Assembly: GCA_039105265.1 (NCBI GenBank)
Contig: JAPFFF010000002.1
Coordinates: forward strand, 4,278,001 to 4,342,000
Direction: 5' to 3'
DNA length: 64,000 nucleotides
Origin: Tritrichomonas musculus
Lineage: Eukaryota; Parabasalia; Tritrichomonadida; Tritrichomonadidae
Part shown: positions 19,776-30,600 of the stretch, one piece after another
Position numbering within the stretch: the first letter of the stretch is position 1
How the letters are laid out: each line of letters begins with the position of its first letter
Made by a program: the position numbers and the translations under genes
Notes under the pieces: model-generated
What the model saw: only the letters and a program-made list of their open reading frames with translations
The model's database searches: none
What the model was told of the DNA's origin: nothing

Positions 19776-20795
19776 GCATGCGCGTCTTACATCTCTAAAT
19801 ACAATTGCACAAGTTGTTGAAGTGGATACAAATATTACAAAGAAGAACATTCTGAAGAATGTCCAAGAGGAGAAATATGCATTGAATGTCCACCGGAATG
19901 TTTTATATGTTCATTATTTGCACTAAAGAAAACTTTGAAATGTTACAAGACGTGTCCACGAGGTCAAATAATGCAAAGATTGTCGATGTTATGAATGTGA
20001 CGAAGCATTCATAACATGTTCATCATTAGACAAATGTGACACATGTCAATTTGCTTACAGAAATTAAAATAACAAATGCTTCAAATGGAATCGAGCACGA
20101 TTCCATTTGAATATGCATTCATTGAATGTGAAGGCAACTGCCCGATATGTTTAAAACGCACAAAGCACTGTGACAGCTGCAAGGAAGGATTTTATCATTA
20201 TGAAGGCAAATACATATCATCATGCAGTGAAAACAACGATTCCAACGAGCACAAATTCTATGGCAAAGAAGAAATGGCATTTCAATTCCGAGTTTGTTTC
20301 TATTAACAAATGTTCAAATTGTGAAAACAACTACAATGAATGCAAACAATGTGAACCACCATTCATCATGAGTTCTAACAAACAAGAATGCATTCTCAAC
20401 CCTTCACATTCAACAATTCCATCCAATCCAACAACTTCCTCTTATTCAACATATTCAAATGATTTTCATTTTTCTCAAACTTAATCTCATCTACTCAGGA
20501 TATCTTTGATAAGGCAGTTTCTAGTAAGAAGGAAATAAAGGGAAGTTCCTGGATGATTGTTTCAATTATAATGATGATCGTCATCGTTTGTGTTTCTGTA
20601 TTCATCGCTTTCTTGGTCTTCAAACGTAAAGTTCTGAAGCCTTACGTGATTGATGAACGTCACTCTGAATCAACAAATGATATAATGGAGGCAAATGCTC
20701 CTGAGGCTGATATTATTCAGCCTTTCGCTTCAAATGGAACTGAAGGCAATACCTTGGATCCTTTTTTGCTAGAACCTGGTGAAGATGATATATAA
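19776..20795 (+). pseudogene. Decayed cysteine-rich type I surface protein
   Basis: Three frames together encode a run of short Cys motifs (CASYISKYNC, ECPRGEICIEC, CDTCQ, CPICLKRTKHCDSCKEG, CSNCENNYNECKQCE), resembling furin- or EGF-like Cys-rich repeats. Then come a Ser/Thr/Pro stalk, a membrane segment (WMIVSIIMMIVIVCVSVFIA) at about 20551-20620 and an acidic tail ending at 20795. At least four frame shifts or stops interrupt it and no start codon or signal peptide is left. It belongs to the Cys-rich membrane proteins common in trichomonads. The final 80-codon frame (20553-20795) is open but has no separate start signal. Confidence 0.75.
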
Positions 20796-21615
20796 AATTT
20801 TCGGTCTTTTTTATAAAATATATTTATATCGGTTTATGTCATTAATTTTCTTTTAAATATTCTTTATCACAAATATTGAATAATTAGATTTGTATTTTTT
20901 TTTAAGCCAATGATGCATGTGAGTGGTTATAAAGTTGAATAGGTAACTAAAAAAAAATGAAATTAATAAGAAATGTTAATTAAGCTTCTCTGATAAAAAA
21001 ATAGGTTTCATTAAAAGCATTATAAAAATAGTATAAGTTGTTGTTTTTATTGTTTATAAATAAATAAAATGTAAAAAAAATAATATTTTAACCAAGTTGT
21101 GTAACGAATTTGAAAATATTAATAATGATTATTTTTTTGATCATGTAAATGATCTTAAACGATAGCATTTATGTTATATTTCGTTGTACTATTCGAATTT
21201 CATGAATAAAAATGAATTGTATTTGCTATATAAAATAAATAATATGATATCCGCAATGATTCAAATCAATTTTATTTGATATTTTCAAGAAAGTTCAATG
21301 TGTATTATTTTGTATGGTTTTGGTTTTTTAATTGAACAATGAATTTTCGACATAAATCGTTGGTTGCATTACAGAATTTTTTAGGTATAATAGAGAAGGA
21401 AATATGGTATTTTAATGAAAAACTTCAAAAAATCTGAAATGTGTTTTGATTGGAAAACGACCAATATCGATGGTCGACCATTGACATTGAAAAGCAGCAA
21501 TAGCAATTACAGAATCAATTTTTCAGCCAAAAGAATGATATAAAGTTGTTATCTATTTCATTAAAAAAAAACAGTAAAAAAAGCATATTGAGTAAATTAG
21601 TAGAATATAGCTCCT
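20796..21615. other. Intergenic, AT-rich
   Basis: About 820 bases. AT-rich, with a short palindrome ATGGTCGACCAT at 21470-21481. No coding frame, RNA gene or clear transposon end. Confidence 0.5.
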
Positions 21616-22068
21616 TTATTTTTCGTTAAAAATTGTATTATGGCATTGTCCACAGTAGAGTCTGTTTTTATGTTTGGCCATAAAGCAACCTTGGCATGAT
21701 TCACATTCTTTGCGTTGGAATTCAACACTTCCATCTTTGGCGATCTTGAAGAGCTTAAGAAGCTTAAGTTTTTCCTTCTTGCGTGTATGTGGAACCCTCT
21801 TTTTAGTTGTGAAGTTCTTCTTCTTCCTCTTCTTCTTTTTACCTCCACGTAAACGAAGCACAAGGTGGAGAGTTGAGTCCTTTTGGATAGAATAGTCTTG
21901 AAGTGTGTTTCCGTCTTCTAATTGTTTTCCAGCGAAAATCAATCTTTGTTGGTCTGGTGGAATTCCTTCCTTGTCTTGGATTTTAGCTTTAACATCTTCT
22001 ATTCTGTCTGTTGGTTCAACTTCCAAAGTAATGTGCTTCCCAGTCAGCGTCTTCACGAAGATCTGCAT
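21616..22068 (-). CDS. RPS27A: Ubiquitin-eS31 (S27a) fusion
   Basis: 150 residues from [11 protein letters not shown]. Residues 1-76 are ubiquitin ending in RLRGG with all seven lysines (6, 11, 27, 29, 33, 48, 63); lineage changes include His12, Arg20 and Asn54. After cleavage by a deubiquitinase the tail becomes small-subunit protein eS31: a Lys-rich linker (KKKKRKKK), then a C2-C2 zinc finger CESCQGC...CGQC. The frame stays open 28 codons further upstream (to 22152), but that stretch is unlike any ubiquitin precursor, so I start at 22068. Just before the ATG is GTCCTTTCTG, with a CCTTT element as seen at some trichomonad starts, preceded by two Myb-like (C/T)ACGGTT-type sites; regulation is inference. 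Confidence 0.95.
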   Translation of the reverse strand: MQIFVKTLTGKHITLEVEPTDRIEDVKAKIQDKEGIPPDQQRLIFAGKQLEDGNTLQDYSIQKDSTLHLVLRLRGGKKKKRKKKNFTTKKRVPHTRKKEKLKLLKLFKIAKDGSVEFQRKECESCQGCFMAKHKNRLYCGQCHNTIFNEK

Positions 22069-22848
22069 CAGAAAGGACGACCAAACCGTAACAACCGTTT
22101 GATGTTCACAAAATAAATTTTTATTTAACATGTCGCCTTTAAATTTTTTCAATGAAAAAATAATTTTACACCGAAAAGCAATAGATCTTTTGAATTCTTT
22201 TTATAAAAAAAATATTTAAATATACCCAAATATTAAAAATCAACTAAATTATTAAAAAAATTATTCACTCAACAGTTTTCTTTACAATTGAATCTACATG
22301 AAAAAGCAATATTTATATAATTTTACAAATTTTTTGCATGATTTGAATATTGTATATGTGATTTATCTGTTTAAATATTGCCTATTATTTGATAATATTT
22401 TATTCATAAATCTAAAAAATAAAAAAAGCTTAATGAATAAAGTTAAATGTAGTCAATGAGGAAAACTGTATTGATAGATTATACTATTCATCACTTGCAT
22501 TGTTATAATACCAATTGTTTGATATTGTTTATTAATAATTATTCATTTCATCATAAAAGAGTCTATTAAAAAATGAATTTCTCAACTTTTTCCATATAGA
22601 TTAAATGATATTTTTATTTTAGGATAAATACTTTGAAAGATGAAGTGCTTATTTTTTTATTTGAGAGAAGTAATCCATTAATATTTAAATATATCGATCT
22701 AAATTCCTTTTTTAAAGTGTATTTAATCATTATGAAATTTGTCAATTCAAAGATAGTTGTTTACCAAAAATTTTAATGTCAAAAAAAACGATCATTCATA
22801 ATTCAAAATTTTGAATAGGTGATGAAATTTAAAAATTTTACATTATAA
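22069..22848. other. Intergenic, AT-rich
   Basis: Divergent promoter region between ubiquitin-eS31 and the F-box/WD-like gene, about 780 bases. The ubiquitin-proximal part holds ACGGTT-type sites near 22085-22105; the rest shows nothing supported. Confidence 0.5.
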
Positions 22849-24300
22849 ATGCGCTTTAATCAGAAAAATCCCTTAATTAATATTCAAAATTTACCTATTG
22901 GATGTCTCTACAATAGCGTCTCAATGTTAGAGCCTTCTAAAATAAGCCTAATCTCCCAGGCTAAAACAGATAACGAAAATCTCTCAGATCTTTGCTTATC
23001 AAATTCATTATGGAAAAAATTATACGCTTTTCACTTCCCAAATTTCGAATTTCAAACATCTCTGAAGAATAATGATGTTGATTGGCTTTCAAGATATGCC
23101 AAAAGATATGCTATCGCCACAAATATTAAAACAAATAAACCAAAAGTTAAATCTTTTGTGAATGATGACATTTATAAAATTCGAACTTTAACAAATGCTT
23201 TTGCATTTAATACTCCAAAAGATATAACGTTAGTGGTTTATGATTATCTTGATAACGAGTGTAGATACGAACAAACATCTAAGTTCAATATTCAGAATAA
23301 TGATTTCGTGTTCCTTAATAATCACACAATGGTTTCTGTTGGTGATAATGTCGCTTTGTTTGATTTAAATCAAAATAAAGAAATTCTGAGATCAAACACT
23401 GTTAGATATCGTTTTTATCAAGATAATGCCAACCAAGCTGAAATTCAAACTCATATTCAGCCGATAAATGATAGATCGTTTGCAATTCTATGGAATAAAA
23501 ACGGTAATGTATATGACACAAGGGAAAATATGTTCAGTAATCGTTGTCACTTTTTCTGTGACGAGAATATTATTGCCACCGCTAATGATGGCTCAAACTT
23601 ATATATTGCAACACCATCTGGTATGACCGCTTACGATACTCGAGGTTCCAAAGGTATGATTTTATGGAGAAAGTACTATAATGGTGATGCTTCTTCTTAT
23701 TGTGATATTAATATAAAAACAAAAACTGCTTTACTAGGTAATCGTATTATTGATCTTCAAAGAGGATTAAGTATTGCTTTTTATGATCCAGCATTTGCCG
23801 ATAATACAGCAGGCCAAGACGCCATATATCGCCATAACCGCCGTCCAGATATGCCTATAAATGGTGCAATTGTAAATGAAAAATATGCAATTTTTGGATT
23901 TGAGAAAAGGACAATTAATTTATTTGATTATACAATTTCCAGACCAGTAAGGAGGCATATTCATGATGATGATGATGACCAAAAAGCTGCAAATACTGGA
24001 AAAGTTACAAGTAGTTTTGATTTTTCAGATGGAGGTATTAAAGCTATATCAGCTTCCGTCATCAATGATGTTATTGCTGTCGCTGCAGATTATAGCATAA
24101 AGATATTAAAAGTGCCAAAGAACTCAAATGACCAATTAAAAGATATCAGGAGTGTTATTACTGGTTCAGTAGGTGCAAGGAAAAGAGGTGAAATTGGTCC
24201 AATTAAACAAATTATATTTGATGGAGAAAGGTTAATTACAAATGTTGGTTCTTTTGTTAGAGTTTATGATTTTTATACTGGCAAAAAAGCGAAAACATAA
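22849..24300 (+). CDS. F-box-like / WD-repeat-like protein
   Basis: 483 residues. Residues 25-65 resemble the second half of an F-box (ISLISQAKTDNENLSDLC, then SLWKKLYAFHFP). From about 110 to 480 there are recurring beta-strand blocks of about 45 residues with hydrophobic-Asp endings (VALFDL, NVYDTR, TAYDTRG, INLFDY, VRVYDF) that fit a WD40-type propeller. If so it would be a substrate receptor for an SCF-type ubiquitin ligase; the fold assignment is moderate and the ligase role is inference. A poly-Asp loop HDDDDDQ lies near residue 370. Start at the first ATG. Confidence 0.7.
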   Translation: MRFNQKNPLINIQNLPIGCLYNSVSMLEPSKISLISQAKTDNENLSDLCLSNSLWKKLYAFHFPNFEFQTSLKNNDVDWLSRYAKRYAIATNIKTNKPKVKSFVNDDIYKIRTLTNAFAFNTPKDITLVVYDYLDNECRYEQTSKFNIQNNDFVFLNNHTMVSVGDNVALFDLNQNKEILRSNTVRYRFYQDNANQAEIQTHIQPINDRSFAILWNKNGNVYDTRENMFSNRCHFFCDENIIATANDGSNLYIATPSGMTAYDTRGSKGMILWRKYYNGDASSYCDINIKTKTALLGNRIIDLQRGLSIAFYDPAFADNTAGQDAIYRHNRRPDMPINGAIVNEKYAIFGFEKRTINLFDYTISRPVRRHIHDDDDDQKAANTGKVTSSFDFSDGGIKAISASVINDVIAVAADYSIKILKVPKNSNDQLKDIRSVITGSVGARKRGEIGPIKQIIFDGERLITNVGSFVRVYDFYTGKKAKT

Positions 24301-24564
24301 ATCTTTATTTTTATATTTTTTATAAAATCTTTTTATTTCACATGTCAATATTTGATTTTTTATTTTAATCATTTTATTAGATAGTTTTAGCTTAGACTAT
24401 GCTTTTTATTATAACAGTGGTCTAAAACTTGAATTTATCGTTATGAAAACAATTTGTTTACAACTTTCAAAAACATAAGACAATGGTTTTTTTTTTTTGT
24501 CTTATCTCAGTCATATCATATTTGATATTAGAATCGTTTATCCATTTGTCAAGTCAACGCTCTT

Positions 24565-25143
24565 ATGTATTCCGAAAAAACACTCTTTGATCTTCAGAAA
24601 AAAGCGATAAAACAAAAGATTCCTAAAGCACTTTGGCTTTGTCTTAAATATACTGAAACACATAAAGAAGACATTATTAAAGTTGGTGCTGCTTGGGTAG
24701 ATAACAACAAATTTATCATAAATACTGAATTATTTTCATTTTTTATACACCGTAAAATACATACTATTAATCGAAATCTCAGAGAACATAGCTTTCGAAC
24801 CAAAAAACTTGGGCATGATGAACGAAATGCATTTTTTTCAATGCTTAATATAAAGCCAATCAAAGAACAGTCTTGGTGTTTACGCAGTCATGATAATTTT
24901 TCCCGTAATGCTGATGAAAAACTCATTGATCAAATACCTTATAGGTCAATACCAAAAAAATCTATAAGAAAAAGAATGATTGAACAGTCCCAAAATAGTC
25001 AAAATGTAAGTAATCCAGATGATGCATTTATAGATGGTAATTCAGGAGATCAGACTGGAGTGTGTATTGCTGACTTATTTTTCAATAACCTCGATGATTT
25101 CGACATCAGTGATTTTGATTATTCTGATTTTACATCTCCGTAA
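24565..25143 (+). CDS. Initiator-binding-domain protein (IBP39-like)
   Basis: 192 residues. Residues 5-115 match the winged-helix initiator-binding domain known from T. vaginalis IBP39, which recognises the TCAYW core promoter: KVGAAWVDNNKFIINTELF followed by HTINRNLREHSFR, the NTINRNLR-type recognition-helix signature. A basic linker (KKSIRKRM) and an acidic aromatic tail (LDDFDISDFDYSDF) follow; in IBP39 the C-terminal part contacts the polymerase II tail. It is shorter than IBP39 (about 339 residues), lacking most of the C-domain, so it may be a paralogue with a different partner. Domain call is confident, exact function is inference. Confidence 0.8.
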   Translation: MYSEKTLFDLQKKAIKQKIPKALWLCLKYTETHKEDIIKVGAAWVDNNKFIINTELFSFFIHRKIHTINRNLREHSFRTKKLGHDERNAFFSMLNIKPIKEQSWCLRSHDNFSRNADEKLIDQIPYRSIPKKSIRKRMIEQSQNSQNVSNPDDAFIDGNSGDQTGVCIADLFFNNLDDFDISDFDYSDFTSP

Positions 25144-26378
25144 ATTACCCCATGAATTTGTCAATCTCTTAAATATAAATCAAAATTCAGTATTTTATTA
25201 AAGGAATGAAATGTATACATCATTTTTAAAAATTTGTTTCATAAATGCATTTTCACTAATAATAATGTGAATGATAGATTTTAAAGAAAAGACTTTATAA
25301 TTTTTATTCCTTTTTTGGTGAGGAGTTAGAAAATTGATATTTTAATGAAAAATTACACAAGAAATTAAATTTATTTAGAGTATTATAATTCAGTATATGC
25401 ATATAAGGAACTAGATTTTGCTAAATAATTTGCAATTATATTAAAATAATTAATTGAAGGAGCTTTATTTTTTGTTAAAAATGTTGATCGTTTATTAGCT
25501 TTTTAAAAGACTATAATGACTTTGAAGATGGCAAAGATTGAGAGTAATTTCTTAAATGGATACGATAAATTTCTGTTTCTGGAAGTTGAAAATATTAATC
25601 GGCATGATATGCAAATTATACTATAAAAAACGAACCATCCAAAATTACCAAAATCATTATAAATTTATATCTTCGATGCATAATAAATAACTTTTCTTTT
25701 TAAGCGTCTATTGATGACAAAGTTTAATTGTTTCCAATCATTTTTTGTTCATTTTGCATTGGAATAGAATATACTAATCGGTTTAAACCGTCAACAGGAT
25801 CTAGTATGTCTTCAACAAACAAATAAGAAGAGTATATTTGCAAATGATATTGCAGCTATAGTATAGTATAATTCAAGCAGCAGAACCAATAGTAGATCCA
25901 GTGATGATAAATCCTGAAACTTTAAGACTTGTGAATATGTCATATTTTGGAGAAGCAACTAATTAAAAATCTTCTTTATGAAAGGTCCCGAATCAGCATG
26001 CATGCTTTAGAAGATTCATACTGATAGTCCAGAAAAAGATTACTTAATTTTTTTTCTGAAGTCACGGGAATCGAACCTGTGACCCCAAAAAAATCTAGTC
26101 CAAGATTAATAATAATTTACACAGTTGATCGAAAAGCTCTCAAAAAAAAAGTAAAAGTTATTAAAAAGTTTGTTTTTTATTAACTTTTTCTTAGAATAAA
26201 AATTATTTACACATTATTGGACTTGCATAATCCCGTTATTTTATGCTGCTGCAATTGGTGCTAAAAACAACCTTATGTAACCTTCTTTTAGTATATTAAT
26301 TTGTTAAATGAAAATGCAAGGATATGGACCAGATATAAAAAATGAAATATAATTACGACTTCTGCATAATAAATATTT
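25144..26378. other. Gene-poor region with short decayed coding stretches
   Basis: About 1.2 kb with no intact gene. Short open stretches (for example one at about 25890-25965) look like decayed coding sequence but I cannot assign them. A tRNA T-arm-like sequence at about 26058-26085 is listed separately. Confidence 0.4.
26058..26085 (-). other. tRNA T-arm-like fragment with perfect B box
   Basis: On the minus strand GGTCACAGGTTCGATTCCCGTGACTTC contains a B box (GGTTCGATTCC) in an 8-bp hairpin with one mismatch. The 5' half of a tRNA (A box, matching acceptor strand, proper anticodon arm) is missing, so this is a fragment or a tRNA-derived repeat end, not a working tRNA. Confidence 0.35.
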
Positions 26379-26477
26379 AAGGTGATCATAAATACCGCCA
26401 ACGTCAACAGCGGCATCACATTGATCGATTACATCGGGATCTCTTGTTCGAATGTAGGAAGCATTTTTGAATTCATC
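26379..26477 (-). pseudogene. MYG1-like exonuclease fragment
   Basis: A 33-codon stretch reads DEFKNASYIRTRDPDVIDQC then DAAVDVGGIYDHL, matching the conserved core of the MYG1/UPF0160 DHH-like exonuclease family (..IVRTRDP..ID.CD..VDVGGVYD). The upstream GTHxGxFHxDE motif and the downstream DHHQ motif are not found in the flanks, so only a relic of the gene is left. Confidence 0.6.
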
Positions 26478-26952
26478 TGTTTAAAAAAAAGATTTTTATA
26501 TTCAATTTAATTATCATTATATCCCAAATTTCTTTAATTTAATAATAATTAATATTTCATTATAAATATCATTATATTATTTATTATTTTATTTTTTGAA
26601 AAATAAAAACTATAACTATTTTAAGAGTAGATACATACCTAATTAACTAGTAAAAAATTTTGAAATAAATTTTCAAAGAAACTAAATTTTCTTTATCAAA
26701 AATTCAATATGTTTTCAAAAGTCTTTTTTACATTATTTCAAATATTTAAATATTTAATGAAAAACAAAAAATAATTCACTTGTTATATTACTTTATATAA
26801 TTTAATATTATTTTTAATAGGAAACAAATAAAAATGTATTTATATATTTATTATTTATAAATATATTAATGTTTTATTTTTGAGAACAGTAAAATAATTT
26901 GTGAAAACTTTATTTATAAATTGACCTTTTTATTTTTATGGAAGGAAAGCCG
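26478..26952. other. Intergenic, extremely AT-rich
   Basis: Nothing supported. Confidence 0.4.
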
Positions 26953-26958
26953 ATCTAA

Positions 26959-27363
26959 AAGCCATTTGAAAGAGTCAAGCATGACAGCCTTGTTTATTTA
27001 ATAGACTTTGTGGAAAATACAGCTAGTATAATCGGATGTGATTCTATCAAAGATGAAATAATAATTCAATATTCAATCAGCATCAAAGAAAAGGAATTTA
27101 CTAGTATATCAGAAAAAGCTTTTAAATTTTCTCAAGCAAAATCGATTATAATTCCAAATTATTCCGAAATTCACGTAATTGCCAAAAAAGCATTTTTTAA
27201 ATCGTCAATTGAAACTTTTGCCGTTACACAGCATCTTACTCATATAGAAGAAAGTGCTTTTGCACATTGTTTACAACTTCGAACAGTCAATATCCCAAAT
27301 AATTCTGAACTTCAGATGATTGGTAAATATGCGTTCTCACATATAAACATATATCACATTTAA
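26959..27363 (+). pseudogene. BspA-like leucine-rich-repeat fragment
   Basis: An open frame of about 135 codons after an in-frame TAA. It encodes two to three LRR_5 (BspA-type) repeats: FTSISEKAFKFS, IHVIAKKAFFKSSIE, LTHIEESAFAHCLQLRTVNIP, MIGKYAFSH. There is no ATG in the frame before the repeats and the chain stops after the third repeat, whereas complete BspA-like proteins have a dozen or more. A 5'- and 3'-truncated copy. A run of T then A (27390-27434) lies just downstream. Confidence 0.65.
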
Positions 27364-27670
27364 GGTATATATAAATTATATAATTATATATGTTCTTTTT
27401 TTTTTTTTTTTTTTTATTTTAAAAAAAAAAAAAATACGTTAATTTTAAAAAATACGTTAATTTGTGTAACTTATTTGTAGACTATCAGTATCCTCATATT
27501 TTATTTTCATAGGAAAATTTGTTAAAATATTTAGAAATATAGATTTGATGCCGTATTTTATTATTTGGCATTTGTCTATTTAATTCGAGCAATCAGATAT
27601 TTTGATTTAAACAGAAATGATCGACTTAAGTTATTAGAATCATCAATCAAAATATTTTATTTTATTTCAT

Positions 27671-30600
27671 TTATAAAATGTATGAAATTCCATCAAAGAC
27701 AATTACTTCTCCCATATTACTCATACACTTAATCCATGAATCATTATCCATTGATTGCCAAGCATTAGCTCTTAATTGATTAAGTCTTGTTTTGTATTTA
27801 TTCTTAGCTATCTTAAAAGTAAACTTATCTTCTGGTACCTTAGCTTGTCTCAATATTGGTAGGCAGTTGAATCTTCATTTCTATTTCGACCTACAAATTG
27901 CTCAACTGATGATACTGTATCTAATGGTGTTTGTATGAATATAGATAACAACTTCTCCTTTAATGATTGACCTGATTGAATACATGAAGTAGCTATTTTA
28001 ATATCTACGTCCTCAGGATTTGCAAATTTACCTTCATTACTTATCTCAACCTCTTTCTTATCTGAATTATTCAAAGCTTTATTTAGTTCATTATCTATAC
28101 ATTCTTTTAACCGTTCACATTCATTCTTATCTTCTATCTTGATTAATATCTTATCATATCGTTTTATCTCATCTAATACTGTTTAGCTATAGTCTCTCTT
28201 TGCTCTTCCATATTATTCTCTAGCTTATATAAGTATATTGTTCTATGGTATTTGATATCAGCTAAAGGATTTATCTTCTCATACTCTTCAAATACAGAAA
28301 GACAAGATATTTCAGATGCTGTTGCTGTTATTAAACCTACTCTATCAAACTCTCTACATATTTCAATCAAAGATATATGTTCTAATAGTAAATGAGCTTC
28401 ATCTATAAGTAAGGTATAATGGTTTTTGAAATCAATTTGATGATGATAGAAGTGCTCTATGATACTACCTAAACACTTAGATGCTGTTGAGAATGTAGTT
28501 ATTACTACAGGTACAAAGTGAGTGGTAGCTGCTTTAAACTCTTTAAATGCACCTTCTTTAACACATACTTTTATCATTTCATCTATATTCTTAGGGTGAT
28601 TGTTATTTAATGCGACATAGAGTTTAGAATAAAATTCCATTGCTATTTTGATAGTAGGTACGATTAGTAGGAACTTATTATTAGGTACTGTATGATATAT
28701 CCATTTTCTTATTGCTGTAGATTTGATTGAACCTATTGGCGCTTGACATATAAACTTCTTTATGGTCTTCTCTATAGTTATCTCTTCATCATCTTTACGA
28801 TAAGTTACTTCATATGATTTACTAGGTAGATTTTCAAATATAGTCCAATTAATATATTGTTCGTTTATCATTTTAAACAGAAAATAAAAACAAATTATAT
28901 AAATACCAAAATATAGGTTGTTAAGGAATTGATAGTAACTAATTTAATTTTTAATTTTTATAGTGTGAGTGGAACAAAGTATGGCACCTAGTATAGTAGA
29001 CTGAGTCTTTTGTGGAAATAGCGTGACATAAAAGGATCAGGTTGGTAAGCTAGTGTGTAGTGTTAACCGAACACTTCTTATCGTATACTACTCCAAAATA
29101 TGGTAAGTATTCATTAGTCCCTTTGTTCTGTCAAGAAATTTGCAATATTAGGATCATTAATTCATGCATATGATTATCTATTGTCATAATGAAGGACAAA
29201 GAAATATGTTACTCACGTTTAGGAACTCCCAAACAGTCATAATTTCTATTTTTATTTGTCACACTATTTTTGTGACCATAATCTAATATGATGTTACATT
29301 ATTTTTGTGACTGTTAATCTAATATCACGCTATGCAACCATTAATATTAAATAATGTTGATATCGAGTTTGGTATCATTTCAGCAATCTTCGTAGAAGAT
29401 TTGTTAAAATGCAGGTTAAACAAATTAAACACAATATATAGCAGTTATATAATTATCATGATATTATAACCAAATGCTTAAGGATTCCACAATAATATCA
29501 TGAGAATATTGACCAATTAAGACGAGGCAGGACTATCACTTTTCCAACAAGCCAATCGCATCAGGTATGGATTGTGGGCTTGTTCCTTGGAAGATGAGAA
29601 AAGAGAAGAAACTAGATGAAAGCGATTCTATTTTAATGTCCTAGAAGAATGGTGCACAAGTAGCAGAGAGTAATCAATAATAGGAATAAGAAATATATGG
29701 ACAAATTGAAGAAGAAGAGTGTTAGTTTTTATAATAGGCTTCTGATTTCAATGACTTAAAATTATTTAATCCAAACCAAACAAATTATTTCATTTATTAT
29801 TCCATTCCTAGTAACAGAAGGTCTTAAACATTTTGCGATATAACTTCTTGGTTACTAAATGAAAAGAATGTAAGAGAAATATTAATTGATACGTATAACA
29901 ATTCGAAAATAATGCTTCACCTATAGAAATGAATAAACATCTTCATGCTTTAAATAATATACAACAAAAAGAAATAGAGGATAAAATCGAATATGAAAAG
30001 AATGAAACATTACAACTAGATTCTGAATCCAAAAAAATTGATTTCGAATTCATTGCAGACACCATTCCCCTCCTACTTAGATCCTGTTTCTTTCAAGCAA
30101 TTCATACTCTCAAATCCTTCAATTCAATCCAAAATTCATGTTTGTGAGCTACCAAAGTCAATATTCAGGAACTTCGCCTCTCTATAGATAAACCATGAAT
30201 TCTTGTACTTTGTCAGTGTTACCTCTTCCTTCCATTAACCACGAATTATTTATTTCATTTTTGATGATTTATGACAAAAAGCTTGAATTTTTTTAAAAAA
30301 AAAGATCAACAAAATCTCCATAATTATGTGGTATAACGGTTTAAAAAATGTTTTGCAACTCTTAAATACCAATGCTACAATAGAGATCCCTTTGTTTCCA
30401 GAGATAAGTGAAAATAAACCAAATGAAGAAGTAAAAAACATAATATTTCAAACTTTTCTTTTGATAAAATGTAAAGGAGAAGGCACCCAAGAAGCTGTTA
30501 AACAAGCTCAAATTATTATTTGGCAAAATCTTTTTGAATAATCAATGAGTTAAACCATACAAGCAGAAATATCGATATAAAGAAGATATGAACAAGTTGA

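Noticed and set aside
22069-22152. 28-residue N-terminal extension of ubiquitin
   Set aside because: Ubiquitin precursors start at MQIF; the extension is open by chance and a CCTTT element sits just before the inner ATG.
27010-27363. Complete small BspA gene
   Set aside because: The frame opens at GTG, no ATG is present before the repeats, and only about three repeats remain.
27390-27434. Long T run followed by A run as a hairpin or transposon end
   Set aside because: Homopolymer runs are common throughout this AT-rich window and may be assembly-sensitive; no flanking duplication seen.
30326-30541. Short plus-strand frames in the 30 kb region as host genes
   Set aside because: They lie within the decayed virus-like stretch, are short and have no initiator element.
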